64,000 bases of DNA, taken from Morella rubra. Taxonomy: Eukaryota; Streptophyta; Magnoliopsida; Fagales; Myricaceae. Shown here piece by piece: positions 1-10,864 of the stretch (position 1 is its first letter; the number at the start of each line of letters is the position of its first letter). The notes below the pieces were generated by a model. It was not told where the DNA came from, searched no databases, and was given only the letters and a program-made list of their open reading frames with translations. The stretch is taken from NCBI GenBank assembly GCA_003952965.2, contig CM025851.1, forward strand, positions 20,044,874-20,108,873. The letters run 5' to 3'. The position numbers and the translations under genes are program-made.

Positions 1-1107
1 ATATTAATGTACGATAGTCTACACTCGTTGTGCCTTTATTTAATAGATGATGGACTTCGTCATTGAGGTAGTGACCTTAAGCAAACGAGTGGGTGTAATG
101 TAAGAGTACATGCACTGAACAGGATCAAATATGAATACCTTCTGGAAGTGATCACTGATGTTGAGAAGGTATTCAGCACAATTGGTTTATTGTATCCTTA
201 GACCTGAGAGGTTTATATGGATCTATTTGTTGTGTACTTGTGCTTTGACCGAGTCATTTGGTGATGATCTTTCTAGGTCAAATATTCCAGATAACGTTGG
301 GTCTTGTACATAATAAATGGGTTTGTATAAATGCTCAATAAGGAATCCACCAGTCTCTTGATGAGGCAGTATATTCAATATATCTGTATAGGTTGGACTA
401 GAAAAGAATCCATTGGCCAATGGTATTTTGTGAAAATATTTTTTGAAATTAATATATATATATTATATTTATTTGTGAAATTTTTTTGGAAACAATTGAT
501 AGTCCAATGAGTTACAGATTGTGAATTGAGAATTATATGAGTTAGAGACTTAATCGGTGATATGATTCCAGTCCTATTGACTCATGTGGAATATAGTATG
601 GTGGAAGGATAAATAAACGAATAATTGTTAGCAAAAGGGATTTCACAAATCAATCTCAAAACTCGGGGGTGAATTGTAATATGTTGATGGACATGATTAC
701 AATTAGTAGAAGTCTAAAATTCGGAATAAAAGAATATAAGGGAGTTAATGGAAAAAGAGTTTTTCCATGTGATCCTACGGCCGAGATCTGAGATCCCTAA
801 CGATCCCACTACTATCACAGTTAGAGTTTTCATATATAAGGATAGCTATGAGATAGTCTACCCTAATTTAATTGACGTTAGTCTAAGAGTTGGCCATCAG
901 GACTCAGAAAACCTATACAGCTGTGAGGCGTGGAAAGGAAGAAGGTAGAATATTTGGGCTGCTAAGTTGTGAAATCAAAGACTCAAGGTGTGAGATCAAC
1001 AAGACCTAAGATTATTGAAGATTAGAGATTCAATTGCAGACAAAGTTTAAGATCGTTTGTAAGTATAATTTTCCACATACACTTTCAAAAATATCCTCTA
1101 CGGAGAA
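1..1107. other. Unassigned AT-rich sequence upstream of the YUCCA remnant
   Basis: I see no convincing gene here. Short open stretches on both strands match nothing I recognise. The text from about 500 to 1080 has the style of decayed LTR or leader sequence, but I find neither a terminus nor a target duplication. The N-terminal YUCCA exon with the FAD-binding motif, expected just upstream of 1108, is absent, so this sequence may have replaced it. Confidence 0.3.
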
Positions 1108-1345
1108 ATGAAAGTCTATATTGCTGAATTTTTAGTCGTTACAAGTGGAGAAAATAGTCAAGGTTTTATCCCTGCCTTGCCTGGGTTAATACTTTTCGGG
1201 GAGAGATCGTTCATGCTAATGAATATAAATCATGTTCAAGATAAAGAAGTTTTGGTTGTTGGTTGTGGTAACTCAGGCATTGAAATTAGCTACGACCTTT
1301 CGAACTTTGGTGCTCACGTTGTAATTGTTATTCGAAGCCCAGTAA

Positions 1346-1399
1346 TCTCTCTCTCTCTCTCTCTCTCTCTCCCCCCCCCCCCCCCCCCCCCCCCCCCCC
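1346..1399. repeat. (TC)n-(C)n microsatellite
   Basis: About 12 TC units run directly into about 29 C residues. The tract abuts the YUCCA reading frame just after the residues IRSP and occupies the place where the exon end and splice donor should be. C tracts this long are prone to assembly error. Confidence 0.95.
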
Positions 1400-2394
1400 T
1401 TGCCTTCCTTTTCTGAATGCAAGAAAAGTTATCAATCACTCTAAATTTTGGATCTTCTCTTATTTAAGAACCTACATGATACAATCTGAGCTCTAAATTT
1501 CTTTACTGAATGCATGAAACACAACTAAAATAAATTTTCCATTATGAGCTCAAAATATTATCGTGCATACATTGTCACTTATGATGTGATATCAAGTGAT
1601 CGAGATCACATATAGCATTTATTTATTTGAAGAGTATAATGTCATGCATCTATATATGCAGGTGAGTCTTGCAAAATTACATTGGAGTTTGAATTGTTCT
1701 AATTGATCAAGATGATATTTTTCGTACTCTGCTTAAATGTAAGGCCGTCCGCTGTATTTATAAACTTCAAAACTTAATTAGGCCTGATTCAAAATTATTA
1801 TAACTCTCATAAATTGAAGAAAACTGATATAATGTATGCTTTTTTTTTTTTAATCGTTTAGTAGACTGATTAAATATTTTATGTCATATATGCTTGTGGG
1901 ACTGTTTTATGGCGATTTGTCCAGGTATGGCATTGTCAGACCAGTCAAAGGCCCATTCCGACTTAAAGCAGAACAAGGGAGAAGTCTCGTGATCGACATC
2001 GGAACCATCGGCAAAATCATTGCAGAAGACATAAAGTAACGTTCTCGATTAGTTATCTCATCCTCTTCGCCTTGAATTCCTAACACTTTTCCAATGTCGT
2101 CCATATTTCAAATGCTCCATTCTCTTGTGAGTTGTGATGGTTACCAAGTGTTCCCAGGTATAGCGAAGATTGATGGAAGCCATGTATGTGGAGTTTGAGA
2201 ATGGTGCTCAGAAAAGGTTTGATGCTATAGTCTTTGCAATCGGTTATAGAAGCACTGTAACTAGCTGGCTCAAGGTCCATTGATATCCTTTTCTTCTTTC
2301 ATACGACGTCTACGACAAACTTTTATCCTCTAAACTCAGGAGATCACGAACCCGATTGCAAATTTCTGTGCAGATTACCAATTCATTATCAAGA

Positions 2395-3006
2395 TGTTAT
2401 GATCCTTGGTGAAGATCAGGGTTGTTTCGGAAATATGGAGGCTAGGGTTCGTAAAGGGAAAACTGTTCAGAAAGTTTAAGGAAGCTTCAGGATAATTGCG
2501 ACTGGGTTGTTTGATTTCCATTCGAATTGTTCAGCTTTGTTTTCTTCGGCTGTTGACTGGGCCGGGTCATGGGTGGGCTTGATTGTCCATTAGTTAGGCC
2601 TTATGTTTTTATCTGCTTTGGGCTGCCTTTTTGCATGAGCTTATCTTGCTTTATGTTAGTATATTCTGGGGCCTCTTTGGCTAGCTCTAATGCCTGTATA
2701 AGTTCAGGAAGATATCGAATGAGAGAGATATCAAATGAATTAATACAGTAAACAGTTATTGGAGAGTGACTCTCTCGAATCAAGTCAGTTACCATTTTGT
2801 CTCTACTCAATTCATCATCCAAACACTTTTTCATAATTCATCTATCAAATGAATTAATACAGCAAACAGTTATTGGAGAGTGACTCTCTCGAATCAAGTC
2901 AGTTACCATTTTGTCTCTACTCAATTCATCATCCAAACACTTTTTCACAATTCATCCATTCATACATTTTACATCTTTTGACCTTGAAACCAATGGTTAC
3001 ATTAAA
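2395..3006 (+). repeat. 5' LTR of the Ty3/gypsy element, with internal duplication
   Basis: It begins TGTTATGATCC and aligns with 8519-9015 along its whole length. It is about 115 bp longer than the 3' LTR because a 114-bp segment (2731-2844) is tandemly repeated at 2845-2958. The 3' LTR has only one copy. Confidence 0.92.
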
Positions 3007-3008
3007 TT

Positions 3009-3020
3009 TGGTATCAGAGG
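3009..3020 (+). other. Primer-binding site of the Ty3/gypsy element
   Basis: TGGTATCAGAGG lies two bases after the 5' LTR. It resembles the complement of the 3' end of initiator methionine tRNA, the usual primer of plant LTR elements. Confidence 0.85.
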
Positions 3021-3043
3021 CAAGTTGATATCCTTGCTCACTA

Positions 3044-3733
3044 TTGGCAGAAGGCACAAGACTAGCTATGATTGAAAAGGGGCTAGAAGGTCTTCAGCAA
3101 CAGCAAGAAAATCAACAGAATGTGTTGGCAAGCATGGCCCAACAGCTACTGCTCATTACCGAAACCCTGAAAAATTTAGCCGAACAGAAAGAGAAAACAA
3201 CAAATGCAGCTGGAGGTTTAGTGATTCATGCTGGGGAAGATGATGGAGGTTTAGGATCTCATGGGGCACCACAGATTAAACCATTGAAGCTGGAATTTCT
3301 CAGGTTTGATGGGGAAAATCCAACTGCCTGGATTTATAAGGCAAACCAATTCTACAACTATTATCAAACACCTAAGGGCCAGAAGCTTTTCTTGCCTTCT
3401 TTTCACATGGAGGGTGATGCTTTAACTTGGTTCCAGGATTCGGAGGAGGCTGGGGTTTTTAGAAGTTGGGAGGGCTTTACCAAGGCACTTTACACACAGT
3501 TTAGACCTATGGCTTATGACAATCCCATGGAAGACATGCATCGTCTAAGACAAACAGGTACTGTCCTAGAGTATAAATCTCAATTTGAAGTGATTTCCAA
3601 TAGAATTATTGGGCTGTCTGAAAAAAATAAACTGAGTTGTTTTATTTGTGGGTTGAAAGATGAAATCAGATTTCAAGCGAAGTTGCTAAGTCCTGCTACC
3701 TTGAATATTGCCTTTGGGTTGGCAAAAATTTAA
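3044..3733 (+). pseudogene. gag region of the Ty3/gypsy fossil
   Basis: An open stretch of about 229 residues begins with a glutamine-rich coiled-coil-like segment. A retrotransposon gag domain follows, with the family signatures FDGENPTAWIYKANQFYNYY and MEGDALTWF. It belongs to the Ty3/gypsy gag family that assembles the particle shell. A decayed nucleocapsid-type stretch follows to about 4190. The element is dead. Confidence 0.85.
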
Positions 3734-4192
3734 AAGGAGAATATCATGATTGTTAATAAGAGCCTAAGGACTAGGTATACATATGCCAACAGCCTTTTTC
3801 CCAAACAAACCGAAACACAAATCCATCATTGGGGGGGGGGGGACCAAAAACATACAGATCTGAAATTTACCAACAATCCATCTTGGGGAGGGAACAAAAA
3901 ATACCAGACCACAAACTTTCAATAAAACCAAATTTCCAATACAAAGACTCACACATGAGCAGATGAGAGAGAGAAGGGAGAAGGGTCTTTGCTATAATTG
4001 TGATGAAAAATGAAATTCAAAGCATCAATGCACGGGCAAAAAAATATTTATGCTAGAAAAAGTAGAGTGGGTTTCAGAGGAGGAAGAGGAAGGGTTGAAT
4101 GAAGTGTGTGTGCAGCAGGACATTGAGGAGGAAAATGAAGACATACCAACCATATCCTTACATGCTATTGCTGGCTACCTAATCCTAAAACT

Positions 4193-6050
4193 ATGAGACT
4201 GTTGGGAAGGATTAAGAGAAGTGAGGTAGTGATACTCGTGGATACTGATAGTACTCACAATTTCCTTGATCCAGCTATAGTAGTTGAAAACCACCTACCT
4301 CTACAACACATTAAGAGGATAACAATTAGAGTGGCAAATGGGGAAGCAATGTTGTGTGAAGGGAAGTGTGAACAGATCTTATTTCAGGTACAGGGCAGCA
4401 AGTTCTCTATTGATTTCTATGCATTAACACTTGGGGGGTATGATGTAATTTTGGGAGTTTATTGGCTGAAAACTTTTGGACCCATTTTGTGGGATTTCCT
4501 ACATTTGAAGATGGCATTTGAATGGGAGAAGAGGAAAGTGGAGTTATGTGGGTTACGTCCTAAGGAGTGGACTATTCAGGAGGCCCAGAATTTCAACAAT
4601 ACCTCTACTCTTGAAAAACGAGGTTTAATGCTCCAACTTCTATGCCAAATAGAAGAAGTTGTGAAGTCAACAACACCAACTCAAATTTCAAAATTATTAA
4701 AGGAGTTCAGATCAGTATTTGGTGAGCCGAAAGGTTTTCCTCCACTTAGAAGCCATGACCATCAAATTGTATTAAAAGAAGGGGCAGCACCTGTGTGTGT
4801 AAGACCTTACTGTTACCCTTACTACCAAAAAGGAGAAATAGAGAAAATTGTCCGAGAGTTGCTAAAGTTAGAAGCTATTAGACATAGCCAATCCCCCTTC
4901 TCCTCTCCCATGTTGTTGGTAAGGAAAGTCGATGGTAGTTGGAGGATGTGTATTGATTATCAGGCTCTTAACAAAGAAACTATCAAAGACAAGTTTCCTA
5001 TCCCTATTGTGGACGAGCTATTGGATGAATTGAATGGTGCCATGATTTTTTCGAAGCTGGACTTGAGGTTGGGATACCACCAAATTCAAATGAAGCCTGC
5101 AGACATCCCTAAAACGGCCTTTCGAACTGATGATGGCTATTATGAATTTCTGGTTATGCCCTTCAGGCTAACCTATGCCCTTCAGGCTATCCAATGCCCC
5201 CTCTATGTTTCAGAGGCTGATGAATGACATTTTCAGAGAATTATTTGAGGAAGTTTGTATTAGGTTTTTTTTTATGATATTCTTGTTTATAGTACAGGAC
5301 TGGAAGAGCATGTTCAACACCTTAGAGTGGTTTTGAAGGTACTAAAATCACATTAGCTTTTGGAAAACTTGTCTAAGTGTCGCTTTGGCTATGAAGAAAT
5401 TGACTACTTGGGTCATTTTATATCTGCCTAAGGAGTGAAGGCTGACCTTACTAAGATCAAAGCTATGATTAGGTGGCCTATACCGAAGCATATTAAGTCT
5501 TTGAGGGGTTTCCTCGGACTTACGGGATATTATCGAAAGTTTATAAGGGGGTATGGGAAAATTTCAGCTCCACTAACTTAGCTATTGAAGAAGAATTCTT
5601 TCAGCTAGTCAGCAAAGTCAATGATGGCTTTCCAACAGTTAAAGGAAATTGTAACTACACCTCTAGTTTTGACTCTACCTGATTTTTCAAAACCTTTCAC
5701 CATTGAGCGTGATGCGTGTGGAGTAGGGGTTAGGGCTGTGCTCTTGCAAGCAAATAAGCGCATTGCTTATTTTAGTCAAGCGTTGAAGGGGAGACTTTTA
5801 TAGCTTTCTACTTGTGAGAAAGAGCTGTATGCATTAGTGTGTGCGGTGCAAAAATAGAGGCCTTTTTTTTTGGGCAGACTTTCGAGATCAAAACTGATAA
5901 GCAAAGTCTCAAGTTTTTACTTGAGCAAAAAATTGGGAATCCTATTTAGCAGAAATGGCTCACTATATTGTTGGGATATGATTTTACTATCTTGTATAAA
6001 CAAGGTAATGAGAATACAGCAGTAGATGCTCTCTCTCAAAGGGATGAATA
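4193..6050 (+). pseudogene. Protease, reverse transcriptase and RNase H region of the Ty3/gypsy fossil
   Basis: An aspartic-protease-like start (VDTDSTHNF) is followed by a reverse transcriptase domain with [20 protein letters not shown] and [15 protein letters not shown], and from about 5600 by RNase H-like sequence (LPDFSKPFTIERDAC). The order is that of Ty3/gypsy pol. The region has several breaks. Confidence 0.85.
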
Positions 6051-6794
6051 GGAAAACACTCCTACATTAGCAATGACAACACTTCCACATTTTGCATGGT
6101 TAGAGGACTTGAGAAGGAGTTATGCTACTGATCCTAATATGTGCGATATAATTTCAAAGGTGAGCGTTGGAACAATGCGTGATAGTAAGTTCACATTGAG
6201 GAATGAGATCCTACTACGTAAGGGTCGCATCTATTTCAGCAAAACAATAGAGTTTAAGGATAAACTCTTGTAGCATATACACAATAGCCCTACAGCAGGT
6301 CATTCGGGCTACCACAAGACTCTACATAGAGCTAAAGCTGAATTTTACTAGCTAGGCATGAAAAAAGACATTAGGACTTATGTCAAAGAGTGTGATATTT
6401 GTCAAAGATACAAGTATGAAAACCTAGCACCTACAGGGTTACTACAAAACTTACCTATTCCTCATTAGAGTTGGTCAGATGTATCTATGGACTTCATTGA
6501 GGGTTTACCTCGGTCTAAGGGCAATACAATAATTTTTGTAGTGGTGGACATATTCAGCTCACTCAATCGCCAAACTTTTCTTATCACACATCTTTAAACT
6601 CCACAGTATGCTTACTACTATAGTTTTTGATCGTGACACAATTTTCTTAAGTAATTTTTTGCAAAAGCTGTTTAGACTTCGGGGCACAACTCTCGATCAT
6701 AGCTCAACCTATCAACCTCAGAGTGATGGCAGACAAAGATTGTTAATAAGCATGTGAATCACTATTTGAGGTGCTACTGTGGTGAGAAACCTAA

Positions 6795-7910
6795 GGGCAT
6801 GTGCGTTTTGGTGAGATTTTTAGAATTTGAAGTGTTTTGAAAATTTTTAGGTGATGTTAGAGTTTTATTGGTGTTTGTGTAGAAGTTGTTGACTTGTATT
6901 AATGGGTGTGAAAAAGTAATGATGATTTTTAAGGTTGTCGTTTGTAGATTACCTTTATTGGGATGTGTGTAGAAGATAAAATATAAAATAATATTTATAT
7001 TGATGTTTATTTATAATATTTGTTATAATTCTGAAAATTCCTTTTTATTTTCTGTTTTTTTTTACTGTGATACAAATGTTGATGTTTATTTATAATATTT
7101 ATTATAATTTCGAAAATCTTTTTATTTTCTATTTTTTATTGTGATACAAATGTTGATGTTTATTTATAATATTTATTATAATTTCCAAAAATTCCTTTTA
7201 TTTTCTATTTTTTTATTGTGATACAAATGTTGATATTTATTTATAATATTTATTACAATTTTGAAAATCCCTTTTATTTTTTATTTTTTTTTATTGTGAT
7301 ACAAATGCTGATATTTATTTATAATATTTATTATAATTCTAAAAATTCCTTTTATTTTTTATTTTTTTTATTGTGATTCAAATGTTGATATTTATAATAT
7401 TTATTTCCTATCTTTTCTATTTATTTATTTATTATAAATGTTGGTGTACGGTTGTAGACATGCCTTTCACCTCAACAGTTGTGGGGGGGGGGTTGTAAAA
7501 AACAGAACGGTTGCAAAGATACCTGGGCTTGTTTCACGTCAACAGTGGGGCGGGGGAAAGATCGAAAAACAGACATTGAGAAATCAACTTTGGTCAGATG
7601 CAAATGATCTATTCACCCTCAACCAACTCATTAACACTGAAGAAATCAGTCGGGACTATTCTGTCTATTCACATGCCTTTCAAATTTAATTCATTGATGT
7701 GTGGGGGCCACATGTTTTGCACAAACCCGTTTTACCCTTTGGTTTTTATGTGATCAACATATTACTGGAGGATAATTGGTAATTCTTCATAAGTATGGCT
7801 AGGGCAAAATTGGAAAATGTTTAATTGCATCCTCAATTTAAACATGTTCAGTAAGAGTTGGTAGGAAGTTGAATACGAATTTTAAAAATCTAACCAAAAC
7901 GAACATGCCC
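6795..7910. mobile_element. Harbinger-like non-autonomous DNA transposon inside the gypsy element
   Basis: The ends are inverted repeats: GGGCATGTGCGTTTTGGT at the left and the complement of GGGCATGTTCGTTTTGGT at the right, one mismatch in 18. The 3-bp duplication TAA flanks it at 6792-6794 and 7911-7913, the mark of PIF/Harbinger transposition. No transposase is seen. The middle holds an array of ~77-bp repeats and a G-rich stretch with an 83-codon open frame that I do not recognise. It splits the host integrase cleanly, so it is younger than the LTR element. Confidence 0.88.
6998..7400. repeat. Tandem array of ~77-bp AT-rich units
   Basis: The landmark GATACAAATG (or one-base variants) recurs at 7069, 7143, 7220, 7298 and 7375, giving spacings of 74, 77, 78 and 77 bp. 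About five and a half units are present, each with TTTATTTATAATATTTATTA and an A/T-rich run. The array is confined to the Harbinger-like element. Confidence 0.92.
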
Positions 7911-8518
7911 TAAATCTTGGATGGAATGGTTGCCCCTAGCCTAATGGTGGAATAACACTAGTTACCACATGTCGACTAAACTGACCCCTTTTGAAGCTTA
8001 GAATGCAGTAGTTGTTTTTGAATTAAAAACCAGAGAACAGATTATTGATAGTCTCAAACACAACCTAGGAGCTGCACAAGAAAGAGCTAAATACCATTAT
8101 GATAAGAGGCATACAAAACACAATTTTGCAGAAGGACATTGGGTTTACTTGAGGCTTTAGCCTTATCGCCAAAAGACTTTGGCTTTTCACAAAATTATTT
8201 TAGGTGCTTAAAAAAATTGGAGAAGTTGCCTACTGTTTGGCCTTACCAATCGAAGCCGGTATACACCCTGTGTTCCATGTCTCTTGCTTGAAAAGGAAGT
8301 TGGGTTCCCACGTGACTCCTCTACCTCTCTTACCTCCAGTTGAGGATGAGGGTGCTCCTCAGCCAGAACCAGAGCTAATATTGGATAGACGTGTCCATCA
8401 ACAGGGGAATTGGCCCCTTACCGAAGCATTAGTGCAGTGGCGAGGTGCGGGTTCCTCACTAGCAGCTTCGGGAGAGGTACCCACACCTTGTGGGCAAGGT
8501 TTTTGATGGAGGAGCGAA

Positions 8519-9015
8519 TGTTATGATCCTTGGTGAAGATCAGGGTTGTTTCGAAAATATGGAGGCTAGGGTTCATAACGGGAAAAGTGTTAGGAAAGTT
8601 TAAGGAAGCTTTAGGATAATTGCAACTTGGCTTGTTTGATTTCCATTTGAATTGTTCAGCTTTGTTTTGTTCAGCTGTTGATTGGGCTAGGTCATCGGTG
8701 GGCTTGATTGTCTTTTAGTTAGACCTTATGTTTTTATCTGCTTTGGGCTGCCCTTTTGCATGGGCTTATCTTGCTTTATGTTAGTATATTTGGACCTCTT
8801 TGGCTAGCTCTAATACCTGTATAAGTTCAGGAGGATATCGTATGAGATAGATATCAAATGAATTAATACAGCAAACAGTTATTGGAGAGTGGCTCTCTCG
8901 AATCAAGTCAATTACCATTTCGTCTCTACTCAGTTCATCATCCAAACACTTTTTCACAATTTATCAATTCATACATTTTACATCTTTTGACCTTGAAACC
9001 AACGGGCACATTACA
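8519..9015 (+). repeat. 3' LTR of the Ty3/gypsy element
   Basis: It is about 497 bp, starts TGTTATGATCC and ends CATTACA, followed by the target duplication CAAGA. The YUCCA exon resumes directly after it. Confidence 0.92.
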
Positions 9016-9204
9016 CAAGAGTGATGGGATGCCAAAGTACGATTATCCTAACCATTGGAAGGGACAATGCAGTGTCTACTGTGCCAGACTATCCGGAGGG
9101 GACTACTTGAAAATTTTGAAGACACAAGAGCAATTGCAAACGAAATTTCCAAGGTCATTCAAGACAGAAAGAAAGAGGCTTTGTTGATGCTTCATAACGT
9201 TTGA

Positions 9205-10864
9205 ATGCTCTTCGATGTTACGTACATGTCTCAAGATACCTGCATATTATATAGTCGTATGTAATAAATAATCTAGTGTCGTTGAGTCGGTATTGTCACC
9301 CTTATGTGTTATATTTGATGGTCTATGCTTGATATGTCTCTTTATGGGTTACTTATGGTTACCTAGCTAGGTATTGAGACATCGAACAACTTAGTGTTGT
9401 CTAGGTCTTGGGACTTGGTATAGCCATAGGACTATGGCGTGGTTATGGTGCATTTATCATTTGTAATGTCAGCCTATGTCTATTTAATAAGTAAATAAGA
9501 CGGGGTTTTGTGTTCTCTTTATCAATCATAACTTCGTTATGTTCTGTTTCTGTATTCATGAAAAATTTTGAGTTGTACATGTTTTCAGTAAATGTCAATG
9601 CCATCAAGATGGCATAGATATGGTCATCAATGAGGATTGGAATGATGAAGAATTAGCACTAGATACCCAAAGTTGGGGGGGTCCACCAGATTCTAAAGTT
9701 CTTTGGAGAGGCTCTCAAATTTGATCCAATTCTATGGATAGTTCAATCTTTGTTCTTTACAAGAGGAATTTGCACAATTTAAATTTGAGAGTTCGGGGAA
9801 ATTAAAGCTACTCATCAGGCGAAAGCGTCTTCCATGTGTTAATATAGTTGATGTTTAAAAGCCACATGGTTGCTGTCAGCGTAATTCCAAGAAAAAAATA
9901 ACAGAGACTACATTGGAGCTTTGCAATCGTTCAAAACCATACTTGGGTATTCATGATTCAGGCACTTTCAAAGAAATGTTGCACCAGGTTTCAACTGCCC
10001 TTGAGTGAAAAACAAATCGATAAAGAATATTTTGATAAAGAATTATCATGTATGTGATCTACCCCTCAATAGGAAATAGAAAAAAAAATAAAGCCATGTA
10101 AGCAGGAATGGCAAGTCCACGCTCTTGCTATCAAATGAATCAAGAAGTGAGGTCTATAAACAATATTACAGAATCATTGGAGAATTGCAAAAAATAGGTG
10201 AGCATGGTGGCCCCGACAATACCAGGAATAGTTAGAACCAGAGTCTCTGGACCTGGAGAAAAGAGCAGCAGAAGCAAATAAAAACGACATGTCCAAGGAA
10301 GTTTCCCCAAGAATAACCATGAAATTCATTGTTATAACTGGGGGACGTATTCTGAGACCCTGACGTAGAGACTAGTAGCGTCGATCATCTTAGATTTCTT
10401 TCCATGTTGATCTAGACATTGAAATTTTACTTTGTCACTCCTAAGTGTCGCACTATCCTGAATTATTGAAAAAGGAAATATATGGTTTAATTTAAAATTT
10501 ATGTCCAAGGTGAAATTTTACTTTACATTTCTTTTCGTATATTTTGTTAATATCCAAATTTTATATTGTGTGCTAGTCTTGAAATAAGCATGTTGATTTT
10601 AGATCTTTGGTTTGAATGATAAGGTGTATTTCAAATTCTTTTAGAGATTAGAGTCCCATTATTTTGAAATTTTATTGCTGAATTATAAATTTACTAAAAA
10701 TCCAAGTACCTTAAATTTAACTTATGAGTCTTACATTAAAATTAGGGTGTGAATGTTTAACTAAGGAGAATGAAGGGTAGAATTTCAAATACATAGAGAA
10801 TAGAGATAGAAACTTTAAAAGATTTAAATGTGCTGACTGTTCCTCTCCCATTTTTTGGGTTACA
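9205..10864. other. Intergenic sequence, no gene recognised
   Basis: It lies 3' of the YUCCA remnant. The stretch 9600-10330 has slightly richer base composition and scattered short open frames on the plus strand, but I recognise no protein in it. From about 10380 the text becomes the AT-rich style of old LTR sequence. Confidence 0.4.

Larger units (their letters stand above)
6070..8505 (+). pseudogene. Integrase and chromodomain-like tail of the Ty3/gypsy fossil
   Basis: Sequence from about 6270 to 6790 matches the zinc-binding and catalytic parts of Ty3/gypsy integrase. The C-terminal part resumes after the nested element, at about 7914. The stretch 8204-8506 ends with PEPELILDRRVHQQGN, which resembles the start of the chromodomain-like tail of chromoviruses. 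Such tails direct insertion to particular chromatin. The purine tract before the 3' LTR is at about 8505-8518. Confidence 0.8.
2395..9015 (+). mobile_element. Ty3/gypsy chromovirus-like LTR retrotransposon (fossil)
   Basis: The element has LTRs at 2395-3006 and 8519-9015, a methionine-tRNA-type primer site right after the 5' LTR, a purine tract before the 3' LTR, and the order gag, protease, reverse transcriptase, RNase H, integrase, chromodomain-like tail. The 5-bp target duplication CAAGA lies at 2390-2394 and 9016-9020. It sits in the last exon of the YUCCA pseudogene, in the same orientation. The two LTRs differ at roughly 8% of positions by eye, which would mean a few million years at usual plant rates. 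The coding region has many breaks and is not functional. A Harbinger-like element (6795-7910) interrupts the integrase region. Clade is inferred from the tail and gag style (chromovirus, perhaps Reina- or Tekay-like). Confidence 0.93.
1108..9204 (+). pseudogene. YUC: YUCCA-type flavin monooxygenase pseudogene, split by an LTR element
   Basis: YUCCA enzymes convert indole-3-pyruvate to auxin using FAD and NADPH. Recognisable blocks lie in gene order. 1108-1345 has FLVVTSGENS and the NADPH-binding loop VVGCGNSG. About 1893-2036 encodes YGDLSRYGIVRP...VIDIGTIGKI. About 2150-2274 encodes GIAKIDGSHV and, in another frame, VEFENG...FAIGYRSTV, where the family has FATGYRS. The last exon starts at 2374, is interrupted at 2394, and resumes at 9021 with SDGMPKYDYPNHWKGQ, ending in frame-shifted text that resembles the family C-terminus and stops at 9202-9204. 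The N-terminal FAD exon is missing, frame changes occur inside the first, third and last blocks, and a TC/C microsatellite replaces the first block's splice donor. The gene was probably dead before or soon after the LTR insertion. It is closest in feel to the YUC10/YUC11 branch, which is inference. Confidence 0.88.

Noticed and set aside
748-948. 66-codon open frame (MEKEFFHVILRPRSEI) upstream of the YUCCA remnant
   Set aside because: No family resemblance and no flanking gene structure. It is probably decayed repeat sequence.
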